The notes beneath the pieces were generated by a model. That model had not been told where the DNA came from, ran no database searches, and saw nothing but the letters and a program-made list of their open reading frames with translations. A program made the translations under genes and the position numbers. Source: Pseudomonadales bacterium (GTDB lineage: Bacteria; Pseudomonadota; Gammaproteobacteria; Pseudomonadales; Pseudohongiellaceae). Taken from it: a stretch of 36,654 bases of DNA. Every line of letters starts with the position of its first letter. Position 1 is the first letter of the stretch. Shown piece after piece: positions 1-11,104 of this stretch. The stretch covers positions 1 to 36,654 of the forward strand of contig JALRKV010000038.1 in NCBI GenBank assembly GCA_023254735.1, read 5' to 3'.

Positions 1-1041
1 GTCGGTTTAGTCTTTGGATTCTTGTTTTCTCCTGCCGTACAGGCGGTGCAGATCGAAGGCCTTTATAGCCATCAAACTCAGGTTTCGGGTGATGATGAAT
101 CAGAGCGCGCGCAGGCCTTTGCGACTGCGCTCGCCGCTGTCATCGTGAAGCTGACCGGTGGCGAGGACGCTCTGCGAGTTCCCGGCGTTGACCGTGCGCT
201 ATCCCGCGCGCGTGACTTCGTTGAAGGTATAAGTTACTCGAGTGTTGGCGACGCTGCGTCTGGGCAAACACAGAGAATGATCAACGTAGATCTATCCCAA
301 GCGTTGGTTGATGCGCTATTGAGTGACCTCGGTATTCCGATCTGGAATATCAATAGACCGAGCATTTTGGTCTGGGTCGCTATTCAATCACCTGAAGGCA
401 GTCGGCGTTTGATGAACCTCGAAACGGATCAGCTGATGGTCGACTCACTTGTCAATTTTGCGGATTCACGCGGCCTCCCGTTACTCTTTCCAGTGCTTGA
501 TTTTGAGGACCGAAGAAATCTTACGATCGATAACCTCTGGGATCTGCGCAGCGAGGCGATCAATCAGGCGAGTGCTCGTTATGGCGCAGACGGCATTTTA
601 GCTGGGCGTATTCACTTTACCCCAACGGGGGAGCTTGTAGGGCTTTGGCAGTTCCAATTTCAGGGTGAGGCTCAGATTTTTGATGGGCTTGATTCGGACC
701 TCAAGGCCTATCTCGAAGCGCCTCTCAGGAAGGTGACAGATCAGCTTGCAGACTATTTTGCGCTGCCTTCGGTCAGCAGCTTCGAGCGGAGTATCACGCT
801 GCGAGTCGATGGCATCCGCACCCTTGCCGATTACGCCGCGCTACTTGCCTATGTGCGCCAGTTAGGCATTGTGCCGGAGTCCTCACTTGCCTCTCTCGAT
901 GCCGAACGAGTAGAGCTCAACCTCGCCGTGCTAGGCGACGCCATTCGGCTTCGCGAGTTGATTGCACTCGACAGAGATCTTTTGCCAATCGATTCAACCC
1001 GCAGCGAGACTGAGCTGCTCCATTACCGATGGACGCGATAG
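1..1041 (+). CDS. DUF2066 domain-containing protein, 5' end outside window
   Basis: The reading frame is open from base 1, so the true start lies upstream. The first codons encode a hydrophobic stretch ending in PAVQA, which looks like the end of a signal peptide, so the protein is probably exported to the periplasm. The first possible start inside the window, TTG at position 22, would cut that signal peptide and is unlikely to be real. The mature part (about 330 residues) resembles the DUF2066 family, whose function is unknown; I recognise it partly because a DUF2066 gene commonly lies directly before hda in gammaproteobacteria. No catalytic motif is evident. The stop is one base before the hda ATG, so the two are probably co-transcribed and translationally coupled. 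The family call is fairly secure; no function can be given. Confidence 0.8.
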   Translation, partial: VGLVFGFLFSPAVQAVQIEGLYSHQTQVSGDDESERAQAFATALAAVIVKLTGGEDALRVPGVDRALSRARDFVEGISYSSVGDAASGQTQRMINVDLSQALVDALLSDLGIPIWNINRPSILVWVAIQSPEGSRRLMNLETDQLMVDSLVNFADSRGLPLLFPVLDFEDRRNLTIDNLWDLRSEAINQASARYGADGILAGRIHFTPTGELVGLWQFQFQGEAQIFDGLDSDLKAYLEAPLRKVTDQLADYFALPSVSSFERSITLRVDGIRTLADYAALLAYVRQLGIVPESSLASLDAERVELNLAVLGDAIRLRELIALDRDLLPIDSTRSETELLHYRWTR

Positions 1042-1042
1042 T

Positions 1043-1777
1043 ATGAGTGGTAGAGATGAGTCTCGTCAGGGTGGCGAGCCCTATGACCAGCTTGCGCTCG
1101 GGCTGTCGCTGGATGACTCCGCAGTATTTGAGAATTTTTTTCCCTGCGACGGTAACGCCCTAGCACTCGCGAAGCTTAGAGATCTTGGGGCGAGCAGCGA
1201 GGAGGGGGATTTTATCTTCCTGTGGGGAGAGGGCTCTCCGGGCTTGACTCATTTGCTGCAGGCCGCCTGCCATCATGGGGCGGAAGCGGGCCTGTCTGTT
1301 TTCTACCTGTCCTTCAAAGAGCGCGATCATTTAGCACCCGATATCATTGAAGGGCTTGAGAGCCTCGATATTATCTGCCTCGATGATGTCGATGCAGTTG
1401 CAGGGCATGCCGACTGGGAAGCGTCATTATTTACACTTTTCAATAAAATAAGGGACGCGCGGCGAACCCTTATTTTATCCTCGCGACTGACGCCGGCGAA
1501 TTTACCGATTGCGTTACCAGATTTAAAATCGCGCCTACAATCTGGCCTCACTCTTCAGGTGCATGAATTAGATGACAGACAAAAACGCGACGCGCTGATC
1601 ATGCGCGCTGGCTTGAGGGGGATCGACATGAGTACGGGCGTAGCGGATTATGTGCTGTCGCGTGCTGAACGCGGACTTCCTGCGCTACTTAACGTGCTTG
1701 ATCGCCTCGATGAGAGCACAATCAAGCAGAAACGCCTGCTGACAATCCCCTTAGTCAAAGCAACGCTCGGCTGGTAG
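1043..1777 (+). CDS. hda: DnaA regulatory inactivator Hda
   Basis: Hda works with the DNA-loaded sliding clamp to stimulate ATP hydrolysis on DnaA, which prevents re-initiation of replication (known for the family). The 244-residue protein carries QLALGL at residues 16-21, matching the clamp-binding hexapeptide at Hda N-termini. It then shows a degenerate nucleotide-binding loop (GEGSPGLTHLL, near residue 62), a Walker B-like ICLDDVDAV and an LSSR sensor segment, in DnaA-like order. Length is close to the usual 230-240. I chose ATG 1043 because an upstream in-frame start at 962 would only read through the end of the DUF2066 gene in another frame. There is no clear ribosome binding site; translation probably depends on coupling to the preceding stop one base upstream. 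Confidence 0.92.
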   Translation: MSGRDESRQGGEPYDQLALGLSLDDSAVFENFFPCDGNALALAKLRDLGASSEEGDFIFLWGEGSPGLTHLLQAACHHGAEAGLSVFYLSFKERDHLAPDIIEGLESLDIICLDDVDAVAGHADWEASLFTLFNKIRDARRTLILSSRLTPANLPIALPDLKSRLQSGLTLQVHELDDRQKRDALIMRAGLRGIDMSTGVADYVLSRAERGLPALLNVLDRLDESTIKQKRLLTIPLVKATLGW

Positions 1778-1817
1778 TGCGAGCGAAATTCGTAGAATGC
1801 TCGGAGCTGGGTTACAC

Positions 1818-1848
1818 CACCGCTTGTCACAAAATTCCTACAGCGGTG
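1818..1848 (+). terminator. Possible terminator between convergent hda and DUF2069 genes
   Basis: Arms caccgct and agcggtg (7 bp, extendable inward by three pairs across a bulge) are followed by four T on the plus strand. The structure overlaps the last codons of the minus-strand DUF2069 gene. The T tract is short, so this is only a candidate for ending hda transcription. Confidence 0.35.
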
Positions 1849-2218
1849 TTTTGAAATGTTCCCGATAGCTTCGAATAAATAACACCAAGGTGACGAACAA
1901 ACCCACGCAAAGGCTTACCTCTATCACGCCCTGAACGAGTTGCTCTGCTCTGAATGCAACGAGAACGCCATGGATGAAGTAAAGGAGAACGACAAAACTC
2001 ATCCAGCCGTAAGTCCGCGCGCGAGTAGTCTGCAAGCCGCGCGCGAAGAGTAGAAGCGGAAACACCTGAATTAAGCTAATGACGGTGCTCCCAAGGCTCA
2101 CTTCGCCGAGCATAAGCGGGGTGCTGATGATAAAGAACGCGATAAGGCTATAGTAAAACGCGAGTACGGCGAGGCGATTAAGGGCTACGCTGCGTGGGAG
2201 TTCCGTTGCAGGATTCAT
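1838..2218 (-). CDS. DUF2069 family inner-membrane protein
   Basis: A 126-residue protein with about four hydrophobic segments (near residues 15-37, 42-60, 68-88 and 95-115) separated by short polar turns, ending in a basic tail. This fits the small DUF2069 membrane protein often found just downstream of wrbA. No function is known to me and no catalytic residues stand out. The ATG lies one base after the wrbA stop, so it is the last gene of the proS-wrbA-DUF2069 unit and is probably translated by coupling. Family assignment rests on size, topology and neighbourhood. Confidence 0.75.
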   Translation of the reverse strand: MNPATELPRSVALNRLAVLAFYYSLIAFFIISTPLMLGEVSLGSTVISLIQVFPLLLFARGLQTTRARTYGWMSFVVLLYFIHGVLVAFRAEQLVQGVIEVSLCVGLFVTLVLFIRSYREHFKTPL

Positions 2219-2219
2219 G

Positions 2220-4576
<2,357 letters not shown>

Positions 4577-4628
4577 TGAAAGGTGTTCCTTGTAAATTTT
4601 AGGAGGATGCCGGAAGGGAATCATAAAG

Positions 4629-4659
4629 TAAAAAGGCAGCCCGTGGGCTGCCTTTTTTT
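4629..4659 (-). terminator. Intrinsic terminator of the HU-like gene
   Basis: The arms ggcagccc and gggctgcc (4635-4642 and 4645-4652) form a GC-rich hairpin. It is flanked by A's on the left and seven T's on the right, so it can terminate in both directions. It sits about 70 bases after the HU-like stop codon and before proS, so its main role is probably to end minus-strand HU transcription and insulate proS. Confidence 0.85.
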
Positions 4660-4720
4660 GCGATTGACTTGCCGTCTCTACGCCGATGAGTTTACACGGG
4701 CGACGGCTGTATGCTAATCA

Positions 4721-5110
4721 CTAGACCGCGAAGTCTTTGAGCTTCTTCAGAGGAAGCACTTTGACCCGAGTTGTCGCAGGCTTCTTGGGGATATCCATCA
4801 ATTCGCCAGGCTTGAAGGGGTTGGGTACATTCTTGCGCGCAGGGCGAGCAGGGCGAACCACAGATTTGATTTTCAGAAGGCCTGGGAGAGTGAACTCGCC
4901 GACTGCGCGCTTCTTAACATGACGCTCGATCAAGACAGTCAATTCCTCGATAACAGCAGCAACATCTTTCTTGCTTAATTCTGTATTGCTTGCAATTTCA
5001 TTGAGTATTTCAGTCTTTGTGTATTTCTTCTGGATTGCTGGAGCCTTGCGTGCAACAGGCGCCGCTTTTGCTTTTGCAGCAGCTTTTTTAGGAGATTTCT
5101 TAACAGCCAT
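4721..5110 (-). CDS. HU/IHF-family DNA-binding protein with lysine/alanine-rich N-terminal tail
   Basis: A nucleoid-associated DNA-bending protein of 129 residues, against about 90 for ordinary HU. Residues 1-29 are almost entirely Lys, Ala, Pro and Arg with the KKAAAKAKAA pattern of histone H1-like tails. The HU fold begins at YTKTEILNEIA (about residue 30) and ends in the beta-arm region with NPFKPGELMDIPKKP, which contains the proline-bearing arm tip. I chose ATG 5110 because AGAGAG lies five bases upstream; a GTG at 5116 is also in frame. It is transcribed alone, with a candidate promoter at 5135-5164 and a strong terminator at 4629-4659, as expected for an abundant architectural protein. 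Which HU subgroup it belongs to is not clear. Confidence 0.88.
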   Translation of the reverse strand: MAVKKSPKKAAAKAKAAPVARKAPAIQKKYTKTEILNEIASNTELSKKDVAAVIEELTVLIERHVKKRAVGEFTLPGLLKIKSVVRPARPARKNVPNPFKPGELMDIPKKPATTRVKVLPLKKLKDFAV

Positions 5111-5134
5111 GCCCACTCTCTTCTGTATAGTCAG

Positions 5135-5164
5135 TTAATAGAGGTTGTTTTTCTCTTGAGTCAA
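5135..5164 (-). promoter_or_regulatory. Candidate sigma-70 promoter of the HU-like gene
   Basis: Read on the minus strand: TTGACT (5164-5159), an 18-base spacer, then TATTAA (5140-5135). The predicted leader is only about 25 bases and includes the AGAGAG ribosome binding site. The -10 box matches four of six consensus positions. Confidence 0.4.
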
Positions 5165-5439
5165 TTGCTCTTAAAACAATAGCAACAACACTCAACGCGC
5201 TCTTTATAAAACATTCAACTTATGCCCGCAAGCGTTTGCGCCCCTATTTTTCGGTATAAGTTGATCGAAACCGGTAGTTTCTTCATTGGCACAATTCACA
5301 GTATTGCAAACGAGTAAATTGGTAACCCTCTAGCGCCAGCTACCCACGGTTGTGTGAGACTACGATAATCATGTTGAATTAATGGAAAAGGAATGTTGAA
5401 CGAGGCGAATCGAGGGTGATGCTAATTTCCGAACTAGGT

Positions 5440-5445
5440 TATAAT
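5440..5445 (+). promoter_or_regulatory. Candidate -10 element for fmdB-aspS
   Basis: A perfect TATAAT preceded by GT, about 85 bases before the fmdB-like start. No convincing -35 box lies 16-18 bases upstream (tgatgc or gtgatg), so this is a plausible but unproven promoter. Confidence 0.4.
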
Positions 5446-5529
5446 TCGCGGTTAATTGCCAATGCCCTTGAGTAACATTCAAGGCTGCGACGAGCTACTT
5501 GGGTTTTAGAGTAATCAGGAATTATTTAA

Positions 5530-5826
5530 ATGCCTATTTATGAATATCGCTGCGAAAGCTGCGAACAGACGCTAGAGGCGCTTCAGCGAATGAGCGATGA
5601 GCCTCTAAAGCTTTGCCCATCGTGCGGCAAGGAGACCCTCAGTAAAATGGTTTCCGCTGCGAGTTTCAGATTGAAGGGCGGGGGTTGGTATGAAACCGAC
5701 TTTAAGACCGGCAAGAAGAAGCAACTCGCGGACTCTGGTTCTGGTTCTGGCTCTGGTTCTAGTTCTGGTTCGAGTTCTGGCTCAGACGCAGGGTCAGCGA
5801 CGTCGACGCCGAAGACAGCTATCTAA
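5530..5826 (+). CDS. FmdB-family zinc ribbon protein with Ser/Gly tail
   Basis: A 98-residue protein beginning MPIYEYRCESCE. Cys8, Cys11, Cys29 and Cys32 form a CxxC...CxxC zinc ribbon, followed by the family's GGGWYETDF segment. The rest is low complexity: 17 consecutive Ser/Gly residues (69-85) and an Ala/Ser/Thr tail. Function is not established; the family was first named as a putative regulator of formamidase expression, and such genes often lie before aspS in gammaproteobacteria, as here. The start is supported by CAGGA about nine bases upstream. The gap of about 110 bases to aspS suggests possible co-transcription. Confidence 0.88.
   Translation: MPIYEYRCESCEQTLEALQRMSDEPLKLCPSCGKETLSKMVSAASFRLKGGGWYETDFKTGKKKQLADSGSGSGSGSSSGSSSGSDAGSATSTPKTAI
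5734..5784 (+). repeat. Ser/Gly codon repeat in the fmdB-like gene
   Basis: Seventeen consecutive Ser or Gly codons, mostly copies of the six-base unit tctggt with a few tctggc, tctagt and tcgagt variants. The in-frame tandem repeat could change length by slippage without breaking the gene. Confidence 0.85.
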
Positions 5827-5936
5827 ACTGCCCTCGATGAGGGTGGCGAAGGGCAACTAAACGATTAAATGAGCACTATGCCAGAGGTCTTCGAGGGCCT
5901 CGTGGCGACACAACACGACTAATTCAGGGAAAAGTT

Positions 5937-7718
5937 ATGCGCAGCAACTATTGCGGTGAGCTAAACGAAACATTCGTAGGACAACAGGTAGAGCTCTGCG
6001 GTTGGGTTCACCGTCGTCGCGATCACGGTGGCGTAATCTTCCTTGACGTGCGTGATCGCGAAGGTCTGGCGCAGGTGGTCTTCGACCCGGACACCGTTGA
6101 GGCCTTTGCTCTCGCGGAAACGGTTAGAAACGAATTTGTCGTCAAAGTGACCGGCCTCGTTCGTCCGCGCCCTGAGGGTACTTCGAACAGCGGGCTTGGC
6201 ACAGGCGCAATCGAGGTCCTGGGAAAGCAGTTAGAGATACTCAATGCCGCGGCAACGCCTCCCTTTCAACTCGATGAACATGCCTCCGTGGGTGAGGATA
6301 TTCGTCTGCGTTATCGCTATGTAGATCTGCGCCGCCCTGAGATGGCCGAGCGCCTCCGCTTCCGTTCAAAGGTGACCAACACTGTCCGCAATTTCTTCGA
6401 CGATAACGGCTTTATAGACGTTGAAACACCGCTTTTGACCAAAGCAACGCCAGAGGGCGCGCGCGATTATCTCGTCCCAAGCCGAACGCATCCAAGTCGT
6501 TTCTTTGCGTTGCCTCAGTCGCCTCAGCTATTTAAGCAGATACTTATGGCTGCGGGCATGGATCGCTATTATCAGATTGCTAAATGTTTCCGTGACGAAG
6601 ATCTGCGCGCCGACCGACAGCCTGAGTTCACTCAGATCGACGTCGAAACCTCGTTCATGGACGAAGAGCAAATAATGACGACGATGGAGGGGATGATAAG
6701 CGGCGTCTTCAAAAAGCATCTCGGAGTCGAGCTTGGTGAATTTCCACGCATGCCGTTCTCCGAGGCGATGAATCGCTATGGCTCTGACAAGCCGGATCTG
6801 CGCATTGATCTAGAGCTTGTCGATATCGCAGAGCTCATGAAAGACGTTGATTTTAAGGTTTTCAGCGGGCCGGCAAACGATGCAGATAGCCGCGTGGTTG
6901 CACTTCGAGTGCCGGGTGGCGCTGAAATTAGCCGAAAGTCGATTGATGAATACACGAAATACGTCTCAATTTACGGCGCAAGGGGGCTTGCGTGGGTGAA
7001 GGTCAACGACCGCGCTGCTGGGCTCGAAGGCTTGCAATCACCCATTCTGAAGTTCATGCCTGACGTAGTTGTTGAGGCTCTGTTGGCAAAACTAGGCGCC
7101 GAGACAGGAGATATTATTTTCTTCGGGGCAGACAAGGCGAAGGTCGTGAACGAGGCGATCGGTGCGCTGCGAATAAAAGTTGCCGAGGATCTGGGTCTAG
7201 TAAAAGACTGTTGGGCACCACTTTGGGTTGTTGATTTCCCTATGTTCGAGACGAACAGCGAAGGCAACCTCACGTCCCTACATCATCCGTTTACAGCACC
7301 AGCCTGTTCCGTTTCTGAGCTGAAGAATTCACCTGCGACTGCACTTTCACGTGCCTACGACATGGTGCTCAACGGCACTGAATTGGGCGGTGGCTCAATA
7401 CGCATCAACAAACCGGAGATGCAACAATCCGTCTTCGAAGTCCTTGGGATTGGCGAGGAGGAGGCTCAGGAAAAGTTCGGATTCTTGCTCGATGCGCTCA
7501 GTTATGGCTGCCCTCCCCATGGTGGCATCGCCTTCGGCCTCGATCGTCTCATTATGCTTATGACAGGCGCTACCTCGATTCGCGATGTTATCGCCTTCCC
7601 CAAGACCCAGTCTGCGGCATGTCCATTGACCGAAGCGCCGGGTGAGGTGTCCACCAAGCAGCTGCGCGAGCTCAATATTCGCCTACGCGAGCAGCCCAAG
7701 CCTGAGGCCGATGCCTAG
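5937..7718 (+). CDS. aspS: Aspartyl-tRNA synthetase
   Basis: Charges tRNA-Asp with aspartate. The 593-residue product has the usual bacterial layout. An N-terminal OB-fold anticodon domain ([23 protein letters not shown]) covers about residues 1-110. The class IIb catalytic core follows, with [23 protein letters not shown] and motif 2 [22 protein letters not shown] insertion domain lies around residues 290-420, and motif 3 is [15 protein letters not shown] near the C-terminus. CAGGGA sits six bases before the ATG. The sequence alone does not tell whether it is Asp-specific or also charges tRNA-Asn; the presence of gatCAB or asnS elsewhere would help decide. The start of a tRNA-Asp gene lies at the right edge of the window. 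Confidence 0.97.
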   Translation: MRSNYCGELNETFVGQQVELCGWVHRRRDHGGVIFLDVRDREGLAQVVFDPDTVEAFALAETVRNEFVVKVTGLVRPRPEGTSNSGLGTGAIEVLGKQLEILNAAATPPFQLDEHASVGEDIRLRYRYVDLRRPEMAERLRFRSKVTNTVRNFFDDNGFIDVETPLLTKATPEGARDYLVPSRTHPSRFFALPQSPQLFKQILMAAGMDRYYQIAKCFRDEDLRADRQPEFTQIDVETSFMDEEQIMTTMEGMISGVFKKHLGVELGEFPRMPFSEAMNRYGSDKPDLRIDLELVDIAELMKDVDFKVFSGPANDADSRVVALRVPGGAEISRKSIDEYTKYVSIYGARGLAWVKVNDRAAGLEGLQSPILKFMPDVVVEALLAKLGAETGDIIFFGADKAKVVNEAIGALRIKVAEDLGLVKDCWAPLWVVDFPMFETNSEGNLTSLHHPFTAPACSVSELKNSPATALSRAYDMVLNGTELGGGSIRINKPEMQQSVFEVLGIGEEEAQEKFGFLLDALSYGCPPHGGIAFGLDRLIMLMTGATSIRDVIAFPKTQSAACPLTEAPGEVSTKQLRELNIRLREQPKPEADA

Positions 7719-7831
7719 CCGATTAATTGAGTGTGAGGCGAGTTAATCGCTAAACGCCTACGTTGAGCAAAATAATAATGACGGGCGCCGGCACGGCGAC
7801 CCCTGAGGATAAGAAAACACTGGAGTGAAGC

Positions 7832-8575
7832 ATGGCGGGCCATAGTAAATGGGCGAACATCAAGCATCGTAAGGCTGGACAGGACGCCAAACGAGGCAAG
7901 ATATTTACCAAGATTATCCGTGAGCTAACGGTTGCTGCAAAGTCGGGTGGAGGCAACGTCGCCGACAATCCACGACTGCGTGCAATTATGGACAAAGCGC
8001 TTTCGGCAAACATGACCCGCGACACTATTGATCGTGCGATTGCTCGAGGAGCTGGCACTGCAGAAAACGAAAACCTCGAAGAGTTAGACTACGAAGGCTA
8101 CGGCCCGGGCGGGGTAGCCATTTTGGTCGAAACGCTAACGGACAACAAAAACCGCACCGTTGCTGAGGTGAGGCACTGCTTCAGTAAATACGGTGGTAGC
8201 CTCGGAACGAACGGATCAGTCGCATATCTATTCGAGCGCACAGGAATCATTAGCTTTCCCGCGGGCGCAGACGAAGAGCAGATCATGGAGATAGCGCTAG
8301 AAGCCGGCGCCCACGATATCACGACGAATGAAGACTCAAGCGTCGATGTTTTAACGACGCTTGAGTCCTTTGGTGCCGTGCAGGACGCGCTTAAAACGGC
8401 TGGTCTCGAATGGGTCAATGCCGAAATGACGATGCTGGCATCGACTCAGGCGGAGCTCGATCTTTCCGGTGCTGAATCATTGATAAAGCTAATTGACCAT
8501 ATGGAAGACCTCGATGATGTTCAGAATGTCTACCATAACGGCAATATCTCGGATGAAATCGCCGCACAGCTTTAA
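7832..8575 (+). CDS. yebC: YebC/PmpR-family protein
   Basis: A 247-residue cytoplasmic protein opening with the signature [14 protein letters not shown] and containing [21 protein letters not shown], the hallmark of the YebC/TACO1 family. Members have been described as DNA-binding regulators (PmpR of Pseudomonas acts on quorum-sensing genes), and more recent work links YebC proteins to relieving ribosome stalling at proline-rich sequences. The sequence does not decide between these roles. Three domains are expected; no unusual insertions are seen. GAGTGA lies just upstream of the ATG. It sits between aspS and ruvC, as in many gammaproteobacteria. Confidence 0.95.
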   Translation: MAGHSKWANIKHRKAGQDAKRGKIFTKIIRELTVAAKSGGGNVADNPRLRAIMDKALSANMTRDTIDRAIARGAGTAENENLEELDYEGYGPGGVAILVETLTDNKNRTVAEVRHCFSKYGGSLGTNGSVAYLFERTGIISFPAGADEEQIMEIALEAGAHDITTNEDSSVDVLTTLESFGAVQDALKTAGLEWVNAEMTMLASTQAELDLSGAESLIKLIDHMEDLDDVQNVYHNGNISDEIAAQL

Positions 8576-8637
8576 GCGGCGATACCGGTGCCTCGCCGTT
8601 TTCTTTAGCCCCAATTCATATCCACGGTAACGAGACG

Positions 8638-9156
8638 ATGGCGATTTTTCTGGGAATTGACCCCGGCTCGAGAGTCACAGGCTACGGTCTCGTCAATGCA
8701 GTCGGCAATCGACTCGAATTCGTCGGCTGCGGACGCATAAAAACCTCTTCGGACTCTCAACCTGAGAGGCTTAAAACTATTTTTGACGGCATCTGCAGTG
8801 TGATCGAGGAATTTTCCCCTCAGTATGCGGCGGTCGAAGAGGTCTTCATGGGCAAGAACGCAGCCTCAGCACTCAAACTTGGGCAGGCGCGAGGGAGCGC
8901 GATGGTGGGCTGCTTGCATCACGATCTCGAGGTAAGCGAGTATTCTGCGAGAATGGTAAAACTTGCCGTCGTTGGCTCGGGTTCAGCAACCAAAGCGCAG
9001 GTCCAACATATGGTGAAGGCGATACTCGGTATCGATGATACACTCGCCGAAGACGCGAGCGATGGGCTCGCCATCGCGATTTGTCATGCGAATACCCATG
9101 CGAGTCTAATTAAAATGGCGGGAGCCAACCGCTTTAGCAGGAAACGCTTTAAGTGA
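8638..9156 (+). CDS. ruvC: Holliday junction endonuclease RuvC
   Basis: Resolves Holliday junctions by paired nicks, together with the RuvAB motor. The 172-residue protein shows FLGIDPGSRVTGYG with the first catalytic Asp at residue 7. AVEEVFMGKN carries the conserved Glu near residue 68, and EDASDGLAIAICHANT near residue 139 carries the C-terminal acidic pair. Length matches the family. The ribosome binding site is weak (ACGAGA). The stop overlaps the GTG start of ruvA by four bases (GTGA), so expression of the two is coupled. Confidence 0.96.
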   Translation: MAIFLGIDPGSRVTGYGLVNAVGNRLEFVGCGRIKTSSDSQPERLKTIFDGICSVIEEFSPQYAAVEEVFMGKNAASALKLGQARGSAMVGCLHHDLEVSEYSARMVKLAVVGSGSATKAQVQHMVKAILGIDDTLAEDASDGLAIAICHANTHASLIKMAGANRFSRKRFK

Positions 9157-9767
9157 TAGGACGCATTCGTGGGACCCTTATAGAGAAACAGCCAACCGAA
9201 ATTCAGGTAGAGGTTGGGGGTATTGCCTATGAGGTTCAGGTGCCCATGAGCACGTTGTTCAAGCTGCCTGAGATTGGTGAGGCGGTGACGTTGCATACGC
9301 ACTTCGTAGTGCGTGAAGATGCGCAGCAGCTTTTCGGTTTCATCGGGGTCAAAGACAAGGCGCTTTTCAGGACGCTTATCAAAGTTAACGGCGTCGGCCC
9401 GAAAATGGCGCTCGGAATTCTCTCCAGCGTCGATTCCGACGCCCTTGTCGGCTTGGTGTTGAATAACGACATTGCCGCGCTTGTTGCTATGCCTGGCATC
9501 GGCAAAAAAACAGCCGAAAGATTGGTTATCGAACTTCGCGATAAGATCAAAGACTGGGAGGTCGCAGGCGGCTCGCCAGCGAGTGCAGGGGCAAAGGCAA
9601 GCTCGCCTAATGCGGCCTCGGCAGCGCGCGAGGCAGAAACCGCGCTCGTCAGTCTCGGCTACAAGCTCCCCCAAGCGGCTAGGGCAATTGCATCGGTTCA
9701 GAAGGACAGGCCAGAGCTTGCGAGTAGTGAAGAACTCATTCGCTACGCATTAAAAAGTATGGCGTAA
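9153..9767 (+). CDS. ruvA: Holliday junction branch migration protein RuvA
   Basis: The junction-binding subunit that positions the RuvB motor. The 204 residues comprise an N-terminal OB domain beginning MIGRIRGTLIEK, helix-hairpin-helix segments (FRTLIKVNGVGPKMALGIL and LVAMPGIGKKTAERLVIEL), a flexible Ala/Ser-rich linker around residues 140-155 and a C-terminal three-helix RuvB-binding domain with VSLGYKLPQAARAI. Translation starts at GTG 9153 inside the ruvC stop region; no other start preserves the MIGRIRG opening. It is followed by ruvB after 28 bases. Confidence 0.96.
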   Translation: MIGRIRGTLIEKQPTEIQVEVGGIAYEVQVPMSTLFKLPEIGEAVTLHTHFVVREDAQQLFGFIGVKDKALFRTLIKVNGVGPKMALGILSSVDSDALVGLVLNNDIAALVAMPGIGKKTAERLVIELRDKIKDWEVAGGSPASAGAKASSPNAASAAREAETALVSLGYKLPQAARAIASVQKDRPELASSEELIRYALKSMA

Positions 9768-9795
9768 ATAAAAGAATCTTAGGGACTCAGGTGTA

Positions 9796-10842
9796 ATGAT
9801 AGAAGATCGCTTAATCTCTGCAGACAGCTCTCGCACCGAAGAGTCGCATGACCGCGCAATTCGCCCGCTCTCGCTACAGGACTATATCGGGCAGAGCGAG
9901 GTCAAGCAGCAGATGGAAATTTTCATCCATGCCGCGCGCGGCCGCGGCGAGCCTCTAGATCACACGCTAGTGTTTGGCCCCCCGGGCTTAGGTAAAACCA
10001 CGCTCGCAAACATCATCGCCAATGAGCTCAACGCAAACATCAAGGCGACTTCGGGTCCTGTGCTTGAGAAAGCTGGCGATTTGGCTGCAATGCTCACAAA
10101 TCTTGAGGCCGGAGACGTACTTTTTATCGACGAAATCCATCGCATGAGTCCGGCGATAGAGGAGATTCTCTACCCGGCGATGGAGGACTATCAACTCGAC
10201 ATCATGATTGGCGAGGGGCCCGCTGCGCGTTCGATCAAGCTTGAGCTGCCGCCATTTACTCTTGTCGGTGCGACGACGCGGGCAGGGTTGCTGACCTCAC
10301 CGCTGCGCGATCGTTTCGGCATTATCCAGCGTCTCGAATTCTATTCACTTGAAGAGCTCACCACCATTGTTACTCGCTCTTCGAAAATCCTCGGCACTCA
10401 GATCGATCAATCGGGGGCGTCGGAAATCGCACGCCGTTCGCGGGGCACGCCTAGAATTGCTAATCGTCTCCTTCGACGCGTGCGAGATTACTCGCAAGTG
10501 AAGTCCGATGGGGCGATTGGTGCCGACGAAGCGGCTGCCGCGCTCGATATGCTCAGCATCGACAATAACGGCTTCGATCATATGGATCGCAGGCTACTCA
10601 TGACCATGATCGAGAAGTTCGATGGCGGGCCGGTAGGGATTGACAGTCTGGCCGCTGCGATCAGCGAGGAACGCGATACGATCGAAGATGTCCTCGAGCC
10701 CTATCTGATTCAGCAGGGATTTATCATGCGCACGCCTCGGGGCCGTGTGGTCACTCAGCACGGCTATCGTCACTTTGGCTTAAAACCCGTGAAAAAGCAT
10801 GCAGACTTGTTTGACGAGCCGGAGTCGGCTGGCGCGCCTTAG
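9796..10842 (+). CDS. ruvB: Holliday junction branch migration ATPase RuvB
   Basis: A hexameric AAA+ motor that pumps DNA through RuvA-bound junctions. The 348-residue protein has an [14 protein letters not shown] lead-in, Walker [12 protein letters not shown], Walker [12 protein letters not shown], sensor segment [11 protein letters not shown] and the arginine finger in PLRDRFG. A C-terminal winged-helix domain contains [18 protein letters not shown]. Length is typical. It closes the ruvCAB unit. The gene after it is tolQ, without the ybgC gene often found between them. Confidence 0.97.
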   Translation: MIEDRLISADSSRTEESHDRAIRPLSLQDYIGQSEVKQQMEIFIHAARGRGEPLDHTLVFGPPGLGKTTLANIIANELNANIKATSGPVLEKAGDLAAMLTNLEAGDVLFIDEIHRMSPAIEEILYPAMEDYQLDIMIGEGPAARSIKLELPPFTLVGATTRAGLLTSPLRDRFGIIQRLEFYSLEELTTIVTRSSKILGTQIDQSGASEIARRSRGTPRIANRLLRRVRDYSQVKSDGAIGADEAAAALDMLSIDNNGFDHMDRRLLMTMIEKFDGGPVGIDSLAAAISEERDTIEDVLEPYLIQQGFIMRTPRGRVVTQHGYRHFGLKPVKKHADLFDEPESAGAP

Positions 10843-11104
10843 TCTTCTGGCTGCCTCAGTCTAGCCCGAGTGTTCCATGCCATTGCTAGACTGTCTCTGC
10901 AAAGCGTCATCTTCTAAGGGTATAAGGGTACACTCGACCTTAGCCTATCCAAAAGAGCAAAACTATTTTCTCCTTCTGCCGAAAATACTAGGTGAAGCAG
11001 CGGATAGGCGGCGGCGCGCGGCTGTCCAATAGTTAGGCTAGTCGTCAGCGTGAATTAGTCTTTCAAAAAAGAACCACTGCGCATTAGATTCTGGAGAAGA
11101 TGAA
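10843..11104 (+). other. ruvB-tolQ intergenic region, no gene seen
   Basis: About 260 bases with stops in all frames and no recognisable remnant of ybgC, the thioesterase gene often found here. It presumably holds the tol-pal promoter, but I cannot pick a convincing -35/-10 pair. The last bases contain GGAGAAG (11093-11099), the tolQ ribosome binding site. Confidence 0.5.

Larger units (their letters stand above)
5117..5529. other. Intergenic region between the divergent HU-like and fmdB-like genes
   Basis: About 410 bases without a gene. It holds candidate promoters at both ends (listed separately) and a small inverted repeat, ccttga at 5466-5471 with tcaagg at 5479-5484, in the fmdB leader. 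The middle (about 5170-5400) is comparatively AT-rich and I see no ORF or RNA gene there. Confidence 0.6.

Noticed and set aside
4577..4624. 16-residue upstream extension of ProRS
   Set aside because: The family starts at MRASQ, and the extension would cover the proS leader next to the HU terminator.
5466..5484. Inverted repeat in the fmdB leader as a riboswitch or terminator
   Set aside because: Only six paired bases with a seven-base loop and no T run; too weak to name.
9084..9674. 196-residue minus-strand open frame across ruvC/ruvA
   Set aside because: Shadow of two well-supported genes; composition is not protein-like and no ribosome binding site is seen.
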